Below are positions 47,085-58,979 of a stretch of 64,000 bases of DNA, piece after piece. Below the pieces are notes generated by a model, which ran no database searches, had not been told where the DNA came from, and worked only from the letters and a program-made list of their open reading frames with translations. Made by a program: the position numbers and the translations under genes. The stretch is taken from positions 11,429,147-11,493,146 of the forward strand of contig NC_091357.1 of NCBI RefSeq assembly GCF_038502225.1, read 5' to 3'. The DNA comes from Cherax quadricarinatus (lineage: Eukaryota > Arthropoda > Malacostraca > Decapoda > Parastacidae). How positions within the stretch are numbered: position 1 is the stretch's first letter; every line of letters begins with the position of its first letter.

Positions 47085-48010
47085 CCTGGAGGGTATTCCG
47101 GGGATCAACGCCCCCGCGGCCCGGTCCACGACCAGGCCTCCCGGTGAATCAGGGCCTGATTAACCACGCTGTTACTGCTGGCCGCACGTAGGCCAACGTA
47201 CAAACCATAGCCCGGCTGATCCGGCACCTACTATCTGTCCAGCTCACTCTTGAAGGCAGCCAGGGGCCTTTGATATACCTTTGAAGAGTTTCGAGAGTTT
47301 ATCTACTGAGCCCGACGACCATGGGCCAGGCTCGTCTGGTGCTTGCCTGGTCAACCAGGCTGTTGCTGCTGGAGGCCCGCTGCCCCACATATCCATCACA
47401 GCCTGGTTGATCTGGCACCTGGTGAAGATACTTGTCCAGTTTCCTCTTGAAGGCTTCTACACTTGTTCCGGCAGTGTTTCTGATATCCTCTGGTAAGATG
47501 TTGAAAAGTCGAGGACCCCGGATGTTGATATAGTGTTCCCTTACTATCCCCACTGCACCCCTGCTCCTCACTGGGTTTATTTTACACTTCCTCCCATATC
47601 TCTCACTCCAGTATGTTGTTGGTAATTCCCCTTTGTATGGTGGGAGGCTGTTGAACAGTCTTGGGCCCTGGACACTTACGGTGTTTTCTCTTAGTGTAGC
47701 AATGGCACTCCTACTTTTCATTGGGGGTATTTTTTATCGCCTGCCCAGTCTTTTACTTTCGTAGGGAGTGATTTCTGTGTGCAGATTCGGGATCATTCCT
47801 TCTAGGATTTTCCAAGCGTAGATTATATCTCTCGCCTGCGTTCCAACGAGTAAAAGTGCTTCCAAGCATTCCCAGTAGTTGAGGTGTTTGATAGAACTTA
47901 TATGTGCAGTAAAGGTTCTCTGTACACTCTCCAAACCTGCAATTTCACTTGCTTTGAACGGAGATGTTAATGTATAGCAATATTCCAGCCTAGAGAGAAC
48001 AAGTGATTTG
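47085..48010 (-). pseudogene. Two CR1-like LINE (family D) fragments, joined
   Basis: 47085-47270 is the 3' end of a family D copy (TATTCCGGGGATCAACGCCC, CCGCGGCCCGGTCCACGACC). From 47285 to about 47630 a related subfamily follows, encoding RKCKINPVRSRGAVGIVREH, LFNILPEDIRNTAGTSVEAF and FKRKLDKYLHQVPDQPGCDG on the minus strand. Upstream of this the main subfamily resumes to 48010 (AHISSIKHLNYWECLEALLL, ILEGMIPNLHTEITPYESKR). The switch between subfamilies in one collinear reading suggests recombination or template switching. Confidence 0.8.
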
Positions 48011-48105
48011 CTAGCTAGCTAGACATTAAAATGAGTTTTAACGGTGCAAAGTAATATGTACATAAGTGGAACATGCCAGGAAATACTAGTGGAGGCTGAC
48101 TCCAT

Positions 48106-49050
48106 ATATACCTGGAGGTTATTCCGGGGATCAACGCCCCCGCGGCCCGGTCCATGACCAGGCCTCCCGATGGATCAGGGCCTGATCAACTAGGCTGTTA
48201 CTGCTGGCCGCACGCAGTCCAACGTACGAGCCACAGCCCGGCTGATCCGGCACTGACTTTAGGTATCTGTCCAGCTCTCTCTTGAAGGCAGCCAGGGGTT
48301 TATTGGCAATTCCCCTAATGCTTGATGGGAGGCTGTTAAACAGTTTTGGGCCCCGGACACTTATGGTGTTTTCCCTTAGTGTACCAATGGCGCCCCTACT
48401 TTTTATTGGGGGCATTTTGCATCGCCTGCCCAGTCTTTTACTTTCGTAGGGAGTGATTTCTGTGTGCAGATTTGGGACCATTCCTTCCAAGATTTTCCAA
48501 GTGTAGATTATGATATATCTCTCCCTCCTGCGTTCCAACGAGTACAAGTCAAGTGCTTTCAAGCGTTCCCAGTAGTTAAGGTGCTTGACAGAACTTATAC
48601 GTGCAGTAAAGGATCTCTGTACACTCTCTAGATCTGCGATTTCACCTGCTTTGAATGGAGATGTTAATGTACAGCAGTATTCCAGCCTAGAGAGAACAAG
48701 TGATTTGAAAAGGATCATCATGGGCTTGGCATCTCTCGTTTTGAAAGTTCTCATTATCCATCCTATCATTTTCTTTGCACGTGCGATCGTGGCACTGTTG
48801 TGATCCTTGAAAGTGAGATCCTCAGACATTACTACTCCCAGGTCCCTTACATTAGTTTTCCGCTCTATTGTATGGCCGGAGTCAGTAGTATACTCTGTTC
48901 TAGTTATTATCTCCTCCAGTTTTCCATAACGGAGTAGTTGGAATTTGTCCTCATTGAACATCATATTGTTTACCGTTGCCCACTGGAAAACTTTGTTTTT
49001 ATCTTCTTGGAGATTAACCGCGTCCTCAGCAGATGACAGCCTCATGCAAC
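48106..49050 (-). pseudogene. CR1-like LINE (family D), longest continuous C-terminal frame
   Basis: 5'-truncated copy with an open frame of 304 codons (49045-48131). It reads MRLSSAEDAVNLQEDKNKVF (just after the YADD block, here seen as the DDTRI neighbour in the 62480 copy), QWATVNNMMFNEDKFQLLRY, VRDLGVVMSEDLTFKDHNSA, LFKSLVLSRLEYCCTLTSPF, DLYSLERRRERYIIIYTWKI and the C-terminus VPDQPGCGSYVGLRAASSNS. The 3' end TACCTGGAGGTTATTCCGGG (seen on plus) is the terminal repeat. The 5' break lies near an A run and GC/CA repeats (49060-49168). Confidence 0.88.
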
Positions 49051-49137
49051 AACAATCGATCGAAAAAAAAAACAGGAACCAGAATTCGCCCCCCCCCCCA
49101 CAACCGACTAATTAATCAAACAACATATGGGCCAGTG

Positions 49138-49168
49138 CGCGCGCGCGCGCACACACACACACACACTG
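49138..49168. repeat. CG/CA microsatellite
   Basis: GCGCGCGCGC followed by ACACACACAC between two family D copies in opposite orientation. Confidence 0.85.
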
Positions 49169-49169
49169 A

Positions 49170-50800
49170 GGAGAGGTTTATACCCAAGGGCAACAGGAAT
49201 AATGAAAAAGCCAGGGTGAGCCCGTGGTTCACCCAAAGGTGCAGGGAGGCCAAAACCAAGTGTGCTAGGGAATGGAAGAAGTATAGAAGGCAAAAGACCC
49301 AGGAGAATAACGAGAGCAGTCGTAGAGCCAGAAATGAATATGCACTGGTAAGGAGGGAGGCCCAACGACAATATGAAAATGGCATAGCAGCAAAAGCTAA
49401 ATCTGACCCGAAGCCGTTGTAGAGCCACGTCTAGAGGAAAACAGTAGTCAAGGACAAGGCAATCAGGCTAAGGAAGGAAGGAAGGAGAGATCACAAGAAA
49501 CGACCGCGAAGTATGTGAGGAACTCAACATGAGATTCAAAGTGTTCACAGAGGAGACAGAAGGGACTCCAGAAAGATGGACAGGTGGGGTACATCACCAA
49601 GTGCTGGACACAATACATACAACCGAGGAAGAAGCAACAGACATGGAGAACTAAACAAGCTATAGACCAGTGTCACTGACATGTATCGTATGCAAAGTCA
49701 TGGAGAAGATTATCAGAAGAGTGGTGGAACACCTAGAAAGGAACGAGCTTATCACCAACAGCCAACAAGGCTTCAGGGACGGGAAATCCCCCCGTGTCAC
49801 AAACCTAGAGTTCTATGACAGGGTGACAGCAGTAAGACAAGAGAGGGGGGTGAGTAGATTGCATTTTCTTGGACTGTAAGAAGGCGTTTGACACAGTTAA
49901 ACACAAGAGATTAGTGCAAAAACTGGAGGACCAGACAGGGATAATAGGGAAGACACTACAATGGATCAGGGAATACCTGCCAGGAAGACAGCAGCTAGTA
50001 ATGTTACGTGGCGAGGTGTCAAGAGTGGGCGCCTGTGACGAGTGGGGTTCCACAGGTGTCAGCCCTAGGGACTGGGAGTAGTAATGTCTGAGGATCTCAC
50101 TTTCAAGGATCACAACAGTGCCACGATCGCACGCGCAAAGAAAATGATAGGATGGATAATGAGAACGTTCCAAACGAGAGATGCCAAGCCAATGATGATC
50201 CTTTTCAAATCACTTGTTCTCTCTAGGCTGGAATACTGCTGCACATTAACATCTCCATTCAAAGCAGGTGAAATCGCAGAGATCCTTTACTGCACGTATA
50301 AGTTCTGTCAAGCACCTTAACTAATGAGAACGCTTGGAAGCACTTGACTTGTACTCGTTGGAACGCAGGAGGGAGAGATATATATCATAATCTACACTTG
50401 GAAAATCCTGGAAGGAATGGTCCCAAATCTGCACACAGAAATCACTCCCTACGAAAGTAAAAGACTGGGCAGGCGATGCAAAATGCCCCCAATTAAAAGT
50501 AGGGGCGCCACTGGTACACTAAGAGAAAACACCGTAAGTGTCCGGGGCCCAAGACTGTTCAACAGCCTCCCATCAAGCATTAGAGGAATTGCCAATAAAC
50601 CCCTGGCTGCCTTCAAGAGAGAGCTGGACAGATACCTAAAGTCAGTGCCGGATCAGCCGGGCTGTGGCTCGTACGTTGGACTGCGTGCGGCCAGCCGTAA
50701 CAGCCTAGTTGATCAGGCCCTGATCCATCGGGAGGCCTGGTCATGGACCGGGCCGCGGGGGCGTTGATCCCCGGAATAACCTCCAGGTAACCTCCAGGTA
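49170..50800 (+). pseudogene. CR1-like LINE (family D), long plus copy with internal RT deletion
   Basis: The most 5'-extended family D copy here. It starts with the endonuclease-RT linker (KARVSPWFTQRCREAKTKCA, REWKKYRRQKTQENNESSRR). RT blocks follow: YRPVSLTCIVCKVMEKIIRR, LITNSQQGFRDGKSPRVTNL, motif A FLDCKKAFDTVKH (49868-49905), and a motif B remnant SGVPQVSALG (50038-50070) in a shifted frame. It then jumps straight to GVVMSEDLTFKDHNSA (50080), losing motif C (YADD) and about 140 codons. A second small deletion affects ADLESVQRSF near 50278. The C-terminus is complete to 50767 and ends with the AACCTCCAGGT repeats. Confidence 0.86.
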
Positions 50801-51124
50801 ACAGGGATGTTAAGAAGCCTTTCTTTTCTCACAGTGGAACGACCTGACAGTGGAGCAATCGAAGTACGATCCATACAAAGCTTTAAGAAGGGGTACGATA
50901 AGGTTTTCTAAACCAGGAGTGTGAACTCAGTAACAGTCGGTGAAGAGAACCCAGGAGCTGAGACTCGACCCCTGCCACCTTACAGTTGAATACATACAGG
51001 CAAGTGCACACATCACACAGAGGTTAACACACCTCTATGTATTAAATCACGAGCATTCTCTTCGCAACAACGACAAAACTATGACGACAAGGGTTAAGTT
51101 TACCCCATGAAGATAAGATAAGAT
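50801..51124 (+). pseudogene. CR1-like LINE 3' remnant (family G type)
   Basis: GATGTTAAGAAGCCTTTCTT, then GTGGAACGACCTGACAGTGG, AAGCTTTAAGAAGGGGTACG and CTCGACCCCTGCCACC resemble 43480-43680. No open frame. After about 51010 nothing is recognised. Confidence 0.6.
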
Positions 51125-51412
51125 AAGATTTCGTTCGGATTTTTAACCCCGGAGGGTTAGCCACCCAGGATAACCCAAGAAAGTCAGTGCGTCATCGAGG
51201 ACTGTCTAACTTATTTCCATTGGGGTCCTTAATCTTGTCCCCCAGGATGCGACCCACACCAGTCGACTAACACCCAGGTACCTATTTGCTGCTAGGTGAA
51301 CAGGACAACAGGTGTAAGGAAACGTGTCGAAATGTTTCCACCCGCCGGGAATCGAACCCGGGCCCTCCGTGTGTGAAGCGGGAGCTTTAGCCATCAGGCC
51401 ACCAAAGGATAT
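51125..51412 (-). mobile_element. tRNA-derived SINE, complete-looking
   Basis: On the minus strand the head contains an A-box-like TGGCCTGATGG (51401-51391) and a B-box GGTTCGATTCC (about 51358-51348), spaced as in tRNA genes. The body has AACATTTCGACACGTTTCCT, GTTCACCTAGCAGCAAATAG and AGTCGACTGGTGTGGGTCGC. The tail has GGTGGCTAACCCTCCGGGGT and ends in a short AATCTTATCTTATCTT repeat. The head could be folded as a pseudo-tRNA, but the element body shows that it is a SINE, not a functional tRNA gene. Confidence 0.83.
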
Positions 51413-52599
51413 GGTAAAAAATGTGCACGAGGACTGTACGTAAACCTGGAAAACCTTTTACATATGAAAGAACCATAAAGTACAAGCAAGCAAGCTTACA
51501 AGTATGTACCTCCGCACCCTGCTTGCCTGTCCGACCTAGACAAGGCAAGACAGAACGGGCCCAGGCAGACAACGCACTTTTGACCTTGAAAACGCAGTCG
51601 ACACTGCTGTACCGGGGGTTAGGGAGTGTTGTGGGGGCCACGGGGTGTGCCGGCATGGGAGGGATGGGACGGCTGGGTAAAGGAGGGGGATAGGATAGAA
51701 GGGGGACCAAGGGCAGGAGCAGCATGAGGCGGGGTGGGAAATGCGTGTTTTGGGAGGGTGAACCGAAGGGAATGGGAGGGGAGAGGAGGAGCTGCGGGAT
51801 AATGTTTTTTATTTTATTTACGAAGCACTAGACCAGTTATTCAGCGCTTCAAATATATTGTTTCTAATATCAAAGTTATCATTATCAAAATTTTACTGCT
51901 ACTCTAAATCGATTACAAAACAAGTAAAACTACTCGGTATTTTTTATATTTCGCAAAATATATCCATAATTCCTTAGACGCATGGGGAAATATATTATTT
52001 ATGCGGAAAGAGAAGAGACTCGCACCCCTCCTAAAGAGGCCCCTACCCCTAGGAACAATCCACTCAACCCCCTCTCCTCACCGCGTTAAAGTGAGCCTGC
52101 GTCGGGGGGGGGGGGGATAGTGACACTGTGGTGATGGCTTGGGGAAGGGAGGGTGATGGGGGTGGAAGTGAGGGCGGAGTTCGTGTGTACGTGGGTTGGT
52201 AGCGTAGACGCGGCTGCCACTCCACCAGTTCCCGGGGATTATCTTGGCAACTGATGGGCGGGCCAGACGCAGCATGCTACCTCATTCTTGCCTGGTTACC
52301 TTACTTGCAAATACAATATTCCTAAGTTTGTTTATGGCACTCACACTTGTTTACAAGGGCTACTCCGTTAGAACTTACCCCTTCCATGAAGCATAATGCT
52401 AATAAGAGACAAAGGAACTAAGTGTAAACAATCCTAAGAGCGAGTAAATGACACAGGTCTCACCTGCACTGAGCACACCTGAACCTCATTTCCGGGAAAA
52501 TGTATCTTTAAATCCACATGCAAAGTACAACAGCCAATAATGATTTTTTTTTTTAAGGTTTGCAAGGTTGCGGCACTGAGCGGGCATTAATTAACTTAC
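51413..52599. other. GC-richer DNA with a diverged repeat and possible splice signals
   Basis: 51890-52095 resembles part of the TFAP4 intron at 17930-18235. 51590-51790 and 52095-52270 are G-rich with a G run at 52106-52116. Around 52459-52464 a minus-strand CAG|GTGAGA donor-like site follows a short frame MRFRCAQC, but I cannot define an exon. No known gene is recognised. Confidence 0.4.
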
Positions 52600-52705
52600 C
52601 CTCTGATAGTTCTTGAACAGTCAGCTCTAGCTCGGCGAGGAGGGTAGAGCACTCATTCTCCCTCCTCCGGTCATCCCATAATCTACATTCTATAGAGGCG
52701 GCGCA
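52600..52705 (-). CDS. Possible exon of an unidentified minus-strand gene
   Basis: A minus-strand frame bounded upstream by TGA (52708-52706) reads RLWDDRRRENECSTLLAELE then LTVQELSEG and meets a strong donor, AGG|GTAAGT, at 52599. The exon start is undefined: a weak acceptor CCTCTATAG lies at about 52698-52690 and there is no in-frame ATG. The peptide looks amphipathic and helical (coiled-coil, or similar to LD motifs of the form LLAELE), but I recognise no family. It ends in phase 1, so it cannot splice directly to the TFAP4 exon at 36067, which starts in phase 0. It may be an exon of another gene, or chance. Confidence 0.3.
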
Positions 52706-52749
52706 TCAAAACAAAAGCTACAAGGACCCAAAATGGATACACCTCTGAT

Positions 52750-53470
52750 AGATTTCTAGAGTTTTCCCTTAGCCAAGCTTGCCTGGCCAACCAAGCTACT
52801 GCTGGCGTCCCGCAGGCCTACATATACATCACTTGACCTACCTACCTACCTGGAGGTTATTCCGGGGATCAACGCCCCCGCGGCCCGGTCCACGACCAGG
52901 CCTCCCGGTGGATCAGGGCCTGATCGACCAGACCTCCCGGTGGATCAGGGCTTGATCAACTAGGCTGTTACTGCTGGCCGCACGCAATCCAACGTACGAA
53001 CCACAGCCCGGCTGATCCGGCACTGACTTTAGGTGTCTGTCCAGCTCTCTCTTGAAGGCAGCCAGGGGTTTATTGGCAATTCCCCTTATGCTTGATGGGA
53101 GACTGTTGAACAGTCTTGGGCCCCGGACACTTATGGTGTTTTCTCTTAGTGTACCAATGGCGCCCCTGCTTTTAATTGGGGGTATTTTGCATCGCCTGCC
53201 CAGTCTTTTACTTTCGTAGGGAGTGATTTGTGTGTGCAGATTCGGGATCATTCCTTCCAGGATTTTCCAAGTGTAGATTATGATATATATCTCTCTCTCC
53301 TGCGTTCCAACGAGTACAAGTCAAGTGCTTCCAAGCGTTCCCAGTAGTTAAGGTGCTTGACGGAACTTATACGTGCAGTAAAGGCTCTCTGTACTCTCTA
53401 GATCTGCAATTTCACCTGCTTTGAACGGAGATGTTAATGTACATCAGTATTCCAGCCTAGAGAGAACAAG
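52750..53470 (-). pseudogene. CR1-like LINE (family D) fragments
   Basis: A short piece at 52750-52830 (TTGCCTGGCCAACCAAGCTA, subfamily of 47285-47630) is followed by a copy at 52845-53470. Its frame 52913-53251 reads MIPNLHTQITPYESKRLGRR, IKSRGAIGTLRENTISVRGP and FKRELDRHLKSVPDQPGCGS. A duplicated 40-bp block is visible at 52895-52950 (CCAGGCCTCCCGGTGGATCA and GACCTCCCGGTGGATCAGGG), a local tandem duplication. Confidence 0.82.
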
Positions 53471-53544
53471 TATTCTGATATCTTCTGATGATCTACTGAA
53501 TTACCTGGGGGCCACTTTTGATGTTTCAGTCAAATTTTACATTG

Positions 53545-54150
53545 ACCTTACCTGGAGTCGCTTCGGGAGGTCACCGCCCCCGCGGCCCAGTCCCAAACCA
53601 GGCTTCCTGGTTGCTGGCCTGATCGATCAAGTTGTTAGTGCCCACCTCACAGAGCCCAACGTATGCACCACAACCCCGTTGATAAGGAACTGTTTTGAGT
53701 AATCTGTCGAATTCGAGATCTTTTAGACAGCCAGGGATTTGTTGGTAATCCCCCTAATACGTGAAGGGACGGCGTTGAAGAGCCATGGTCCTTTAACACT
53801 TACTGAGTTATCTGTGTACTTATCGCTCCTCCGCTGTTCAGTGGAGGTGTCATGCACCGTCTACCAAGCCTCTTGTGTCCGTACGTAGTAATTTCGGTAA
53901 GCAGGTTAGGGACCATTCCTTTCAGTGTCTTATATAGGTGATTTTGATGCACGTTTCTCACAGTAATTTAGGTGCTTGACTAAGTTTATACGAGCTGGTT
54001 ACCTGGAGGTTATTCCGGGGATCAACGCCCCCGCGGCCCGGTCCATGACCAGGCCTCCCGATGGATCAGGCCCTGATCAACTAGGCTGTTACTGCTGGCC
54101 GCACGCAGTCCAACGTACGAGCCACAGTCCGGCTGATCCGGCACTGAGCT
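53545..54150 (-). pseudogene. Diverged family D subfamily copy plus a truncated recent copy
   Basis: 53545-53990 aligns along its length with family D but with many substitutions and indels (CTTCGGGAGGTCACCGCCCC, AGGGATTTGTTGGTAATCCC, AAGCCTCTTGTGTCCGTACG); an older subfamily. 53998-54150 is a recent 150-bp 3' end (TTATTCCGGGGATCAACGCC) inserted in its upstream end, cut where GCACTGA meets GCTGTGAAGG. Confidence 0.8.
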
Positions 54151-54814
54151 GTGAAGGTTTTCTGTACATTACGGAAGTTATAGGTATTATAACATCAAAC
54201 TCGCTTATAGTGAAGTATACATATTTAAGAAAAGTGAAGTACATTAAAGTTATAAAATTCCAGTCCAGAGCGGAAAAGAAATTAAATTGGTTGCTTTTAT
54301 AGTGGCATTCATGTTAATAGGTTGAGACCTACAGAAATTTGGTCTCATTCTAAAACATAATATGGAAGTGCAATTCCGTGAAGCTAGTTTACACTGTTCG
54401 ATTTTAACAGCTGTTGTGATGATAGGCTTGATAGAGGTTACTGCTGAACAGGAGAGCGGGATTTGCAAATTTGCAGGTTGGACAAAGAGGGAAGGAAGAA
54501 AGGGAATGTAAAGTGTGGAACATAAGGGGATGAAAGGAAAGGGGGGGAGGAAGGGTGAAGGGGAGAATACTGTAGGGTTGTACGGGTGAGTCACACTGAA
54601 ATGTATTTACATTCGGTAATACATGGAATGTAAAGGAGCATCGCAATTAACAACTATCTCTGCACGAAGACTTTAACTGAGCCGCATCATTTAAACGATG
54701 CCATGAAAAAATATATTGAGCAGATTTACATGAATGCGCTCCTGATTTTTAATTAACGAAATTAGAAGCTAGCTTTGTAATAATTTAATCCTATAACAGG
54801 TAATAATAAATAAA
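54151..54814. other. No feature recognised
   Basis: Unassigned AT-rich sequence; G/A-rich at 54480-54570. Confidence 0.45.
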
Positions 54815-55387
<573 letters not shown>

Positions 55388-56125
55388 CTTGAGGTTACCT
55401 GGAGGTTATTCCGGGGATCAACGCCCCCGCGGCCCGGTCCATGACCAGGCCTCCCGATGGATCAGGGCCTGATCAACTAGGCTGTTACTGCTGGCCGCAC
55501 GCAGTCCAACGTACGAGCCACAGCCCGGCTGATCCGGCACTGACTTTAGGTATCTGTCCAGCTCTCTCTTGAAGGCAGCCAGGGGTTTATTGGCAATTCC
55601 CCTAATGCTTGATGGGAGGCTGTTGAACAGTTTTGGGCCCCGGACACTTATGGTGTTTTCTCTTAGTGTACCAATGGCGCCCCTACTTTTTATTGGGGGC
55701 ATTTTGCATCGCCTGCCCAGTCTTTTACTTTCGTAGGGAGTGATTTCTGTGTGCAGATTTGGGACCATTCCTTCCAAGATTTTCCAAGTGTAGATTATGA
55801 TATATCTCTCCCTCCTGCGTTCCAACGAGTACAAGTCAAGTGCTTTCAAGCGTTCCCAGTAGTTAAGGTGCTTGACAGAACTTATACGTGCAGTAAAGGA
55901 TCTCTGTACACTCTCTAGATCTGCGATTTCACCTGCTTTGAATGGAGATGTTAATGTACAGCAGTATTCCAGCCTAAAGAGAACAAGTGATTTGAAAAAG
56001 GATCATCATGGGCTTGGCATCTCTCGTTTTGAAAGTTCTCATTATCCATCCTATCATTTTCTTTGCACGTGCGATCGTGGCACTGTTGTGATCCTTGAAA
56101 GTGAGATCCTCAGACATTACTACTC
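55388..56125 (-). pseudogene. CR1-like LINE (family D) copy
   Basis: Nearly the same as 48106-48835. The frame 55418-55849 gives DLYSLERRRERYIIIYTWKI to WSWTGPRGR. Upstream of it a one-base insertion (AAAAAGG near 55995) shifts the frame, and 55974-56125 reads VVMSEDLTFKDHNSATIARA and FKTRDAKPMMILFQ. It is truncated at VVMSEDL. Confidence 0.87.
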
Positions 56126-56195
56126 CCGTAGGGGACATGGACAGCCAATAGGCCTGCTGCAATGTTTCTTCTTATATTCCTATGTTCTTATACTT
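56126..56195 (+). repeat. LINE 3' tail remnant
   Basis: GGGGACATGGACAGCCAATA, GGCCTGCTGCAATGTTTCTT and TTCCTATGTTCTTAT form the last bases of a CR1-type element in plus orientation, fused to the truncated end of the minus copy. Confidence 0.6.
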
Positions 56196-57764
56196 CTGAT
56201 CTAAAGATAACTCAAGTCACGTGACTGCAAAACTTCATTTTATCGAGCGTATCACTGACAACACTCAAGCGGCTGCAGTATCTCTCAAGATGTCACACTA
56301 ACACTCTAATTTACGCTATTTAGTTACTGGTTACAAAATATGTTAATTATAATTAAAATAACTAATATTCAATTTTGTTGGGAGCTTAACCTTTAAAAAA
56401 CGGGCACAGGTAAATGCGTTCAAAATTAAGTGTAATATGAGCATGGGTTGATAATATCCAGGTGTATATAATACAAAAAAAAAAGCATTCAAGGGAGATT
56501 TGTGTAAAGTTAGATAATTTTTATTGAAATGTTTCCTAACGTTCTATACCTGAAGTTTACCTGGAGAGAGTTCCGGAGGTCAACGCCCCCGCGGCCTGGT
56601 CTGTGACCAGGCCTCCTGGTGCCTATACAATGATGGCTTACACTTTACGGGTCACTTCGTACAATGTTTCATCCCCTGATAAAAGTGGCTACTTATCAAA
56701 CAAATCTTCAATACTTTTAATGACCCATTGAGTGGTGCATTTGTTCAACATATGGTTAAAGCTCATTCCCCACACTCGTTTATTTTTTTACATGAACAAT
56801 TATAATATAGTACTACTATTACTACTAATAATAATTGATTTTTTCCAAGCGTCCATAACGGCTGTGAAAACAAATGTTTTCCTACCATTTAAAACCATTT
56901 TAATATCCATCCTTTCTAAATCTAAATTTACTTGACCTGAATCCCTTGCTGCGAGATATCCTGGTTGGACACTCGTATTGTACATCTGGGCCTGCACGTA
57001 GACGCTGGTAACCTTGGCCTCCTTACAGATGAATGGGTCCCGCTGACATGCACTTTGTGGCTGGCTCATATGGTTGTAAGCCCAACACTAACTCGGGGGC
57101 CAGCTGTCCCAGTAAAACGCCACGCCCAACTAACACGCTTTCAGTGCCACTCGCTGCAGTGCCAGTATGTTGTGATAATTCACATTCTGCACTTGAGTAT
57201 TATTTTAAGTGTATTAGATGACACTTTATATTTAAGGTAATGGCTGATTAGACGTTAAAATATGGGTTGTACTATGTAATAGACTGGTTATTAGCGGTGA
57301 TGGATAAGAGTGATCTTTACACTGTGCCCTCAATTCTCCATAGCTGTTGCTGGCCTGAAGATACATACGAACCACTTCACTAAGAGCAATCATCTCTAGG
57401 TACCGAATATAGGCTTGCCTTTCCCCCCAAATAAATAATTTTGTTAGACGTAGTATTCCGATAATATCGACCCTTAAACACACATGCAAAATGGGCCATC
57501 TAACTTAATGTACTCCTTGCGGTGACGAAACTATTTCCTCTCAAACTATAAATAAACGCTTCCCTAACAACCCAAGCACATCTCAGCTTCAGACTCGCAT
57601 TTGATATTAGAACTGTTGCCGGAAGTCCCTCCCACCATCCAGAGAAATGGGACAGAGGGTTCTTCCCATAGTTAAGCAAACATCGCTTAATAAAATTTTT
57701 CATATCCCACAAGTTATGCCCTTTTAAGAAAAAATAACATGCAATCATTATTACATTCATGGGA
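56196..57764. other. Mostly unassigned; one family D scrap and one LINE remnant
   Basis: 56553-56622 is a 70-bp family D 3' scrap (TACCTGGAGAGAGTTCCGGA, CAACGCCCCCGCGGCCTGGT). 56880-56960 (CATCCTTTCTAAATCTAAAT, TGACCTGAATCCC) resembles 58010-58035 and 63920-63955 and may be the C-terminal end of another LINE on the minus strand. The remainder holds no supported feature. Confidence 0.5.
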
Positions 57765-57912
57765 AAACGCTAAACCCGTGGGGGTCGTACAGTGCCGACG
57801 GGATACGGGAGGACTTCAGGTTCGATCCCATTAAAGGGAGGACAGGTCAAAGTCCAAGTATATAGAGCCCCCTGACCTCACCAGCATCAAACAACGTCCC
57901 TTGAAGGATTAA
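57765..57912. repeat. Family K interspersed repeat
   Basis: GAAAACGCTAAACCCGTGGG, GGTCGTACAGTGCCGACGGG, then CAGGTTCGATCCCATTAAAG and CTGACCTCACCAGCATCAAA. The GGTTCGATCCC string looks like an RNA polymerase III B-box, so this family may be tRNA-derived. Confidence 0.65.
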
Positions 57913-58571
57913 CAGCTGTCAGCCTATACATATTTTCGTTACTTCTTTTTTTGCAGTACTGCTAGTCTTCACAATTTCTTTGTGGCATTATCAATCTGCC
58001 TAGCATAGGCCATTCCTTTCCAAATCTAAATTTATCCAACTTCAATGACGAGAGTCCTGCGAATTCGTTGTCTCACCTGTTTAATCTGTTGCTGAGAGTC
58101 GTGCAAAAATCACTGGTAGGTAATCAGGTTTGATCATAGGAAGAGGAGGATAGCTCTAATTCCTCGTAACAAGAAACATTCAGTATTCCTGTGTTCTATT
58201 ATCAAAAATAATGATCTTCCACATCCTGTGCGAATCTAAAACTGTATAATGTGAATAACACACACAAGACATTGCACATATTCAACACAATTTTTATTTT
58301 AATTATATTTTTATTTTAAGATAATTTAAGAAATGCCGCAATGCCTAAAGGCCTTGTGGAAATATTTAGGAAAAAAACGATAAATGCAGTGTATCTTTTA
58401 CCGACAACGTTTCACCACCGAAGTGGGCGTTATTAAGTCAGTCAGATCTACCTGGGGAAGAGACGGAGCCAAAATTATGTTAGTGTATGAGGTGAAGAAT
58501 CGGGCGAGGTGTACTGAAGCACTATTGAGGTATCGGCGATTTTCATGATGCTCTTAATGAGGCATATTACA
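57913..58571. other. Unassigned, with a hairpin-family scrap
   Basis: 58395-58445 (CGACAACGTTTCACCACCGA and CGTTATTAAGTCAGTCAGAT) resembles an arm of the palindromic element at 44884-45190. Otherwise nothing recognised. Confidence 0.45.
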
Positions 58572-58800
58572 TTTTTATTTATGGGCGAGTGCTAAACCCT
58601 TAGGGATCATACAGCTCCTGAAGAATGGAAGGTAATCAGGTTCCATCTCATGGGGAGGATAGGTTCAAATATATTCACGGAGGGGGAGGTAAACTGGGAG
58701 CACTAAACCCGTAGAGGTCATACAGCGCCTGAGGTATGAGTGGCAATCAGATTCCCTGCATCAAGATCCTCTCACTGGCATCAAGGCACCTTTAAAGGGG
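58572..58800. repeat. Two tandem family K repeats
   Basis: GCTAAACCCTTAGGGATCAT (58590) and GCACTAAACCCGTAGAGGTC (58699) begin two copies in the same orientation. The second ends CACTGGCATCAAGGCACCTT and AAAGGGGTTAA. Confidence 0.65.
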
Positions 58801-58979
58801 TTAATGAACAACAGATAGGATCAAGACGCGTCAGCTGATTTTCCTAGAATATATTAACAATGGTATATTTTAAGTATGCAACACCATATACTACCATCTT
58901 AAAGACTGTAAAACCAGTCTAAATCTCAGTGGGAAATACAAAAATCTAAATCTGCAAGGTTGTATTGTTTTGAGAAAAT

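Noticed and set aside
51340..51412. A tRNA gene suggested by A- and B-box sequences
   Set aside because: The downstream body and tail match other SINE copies, so it is a tRNA-derived SINE head.
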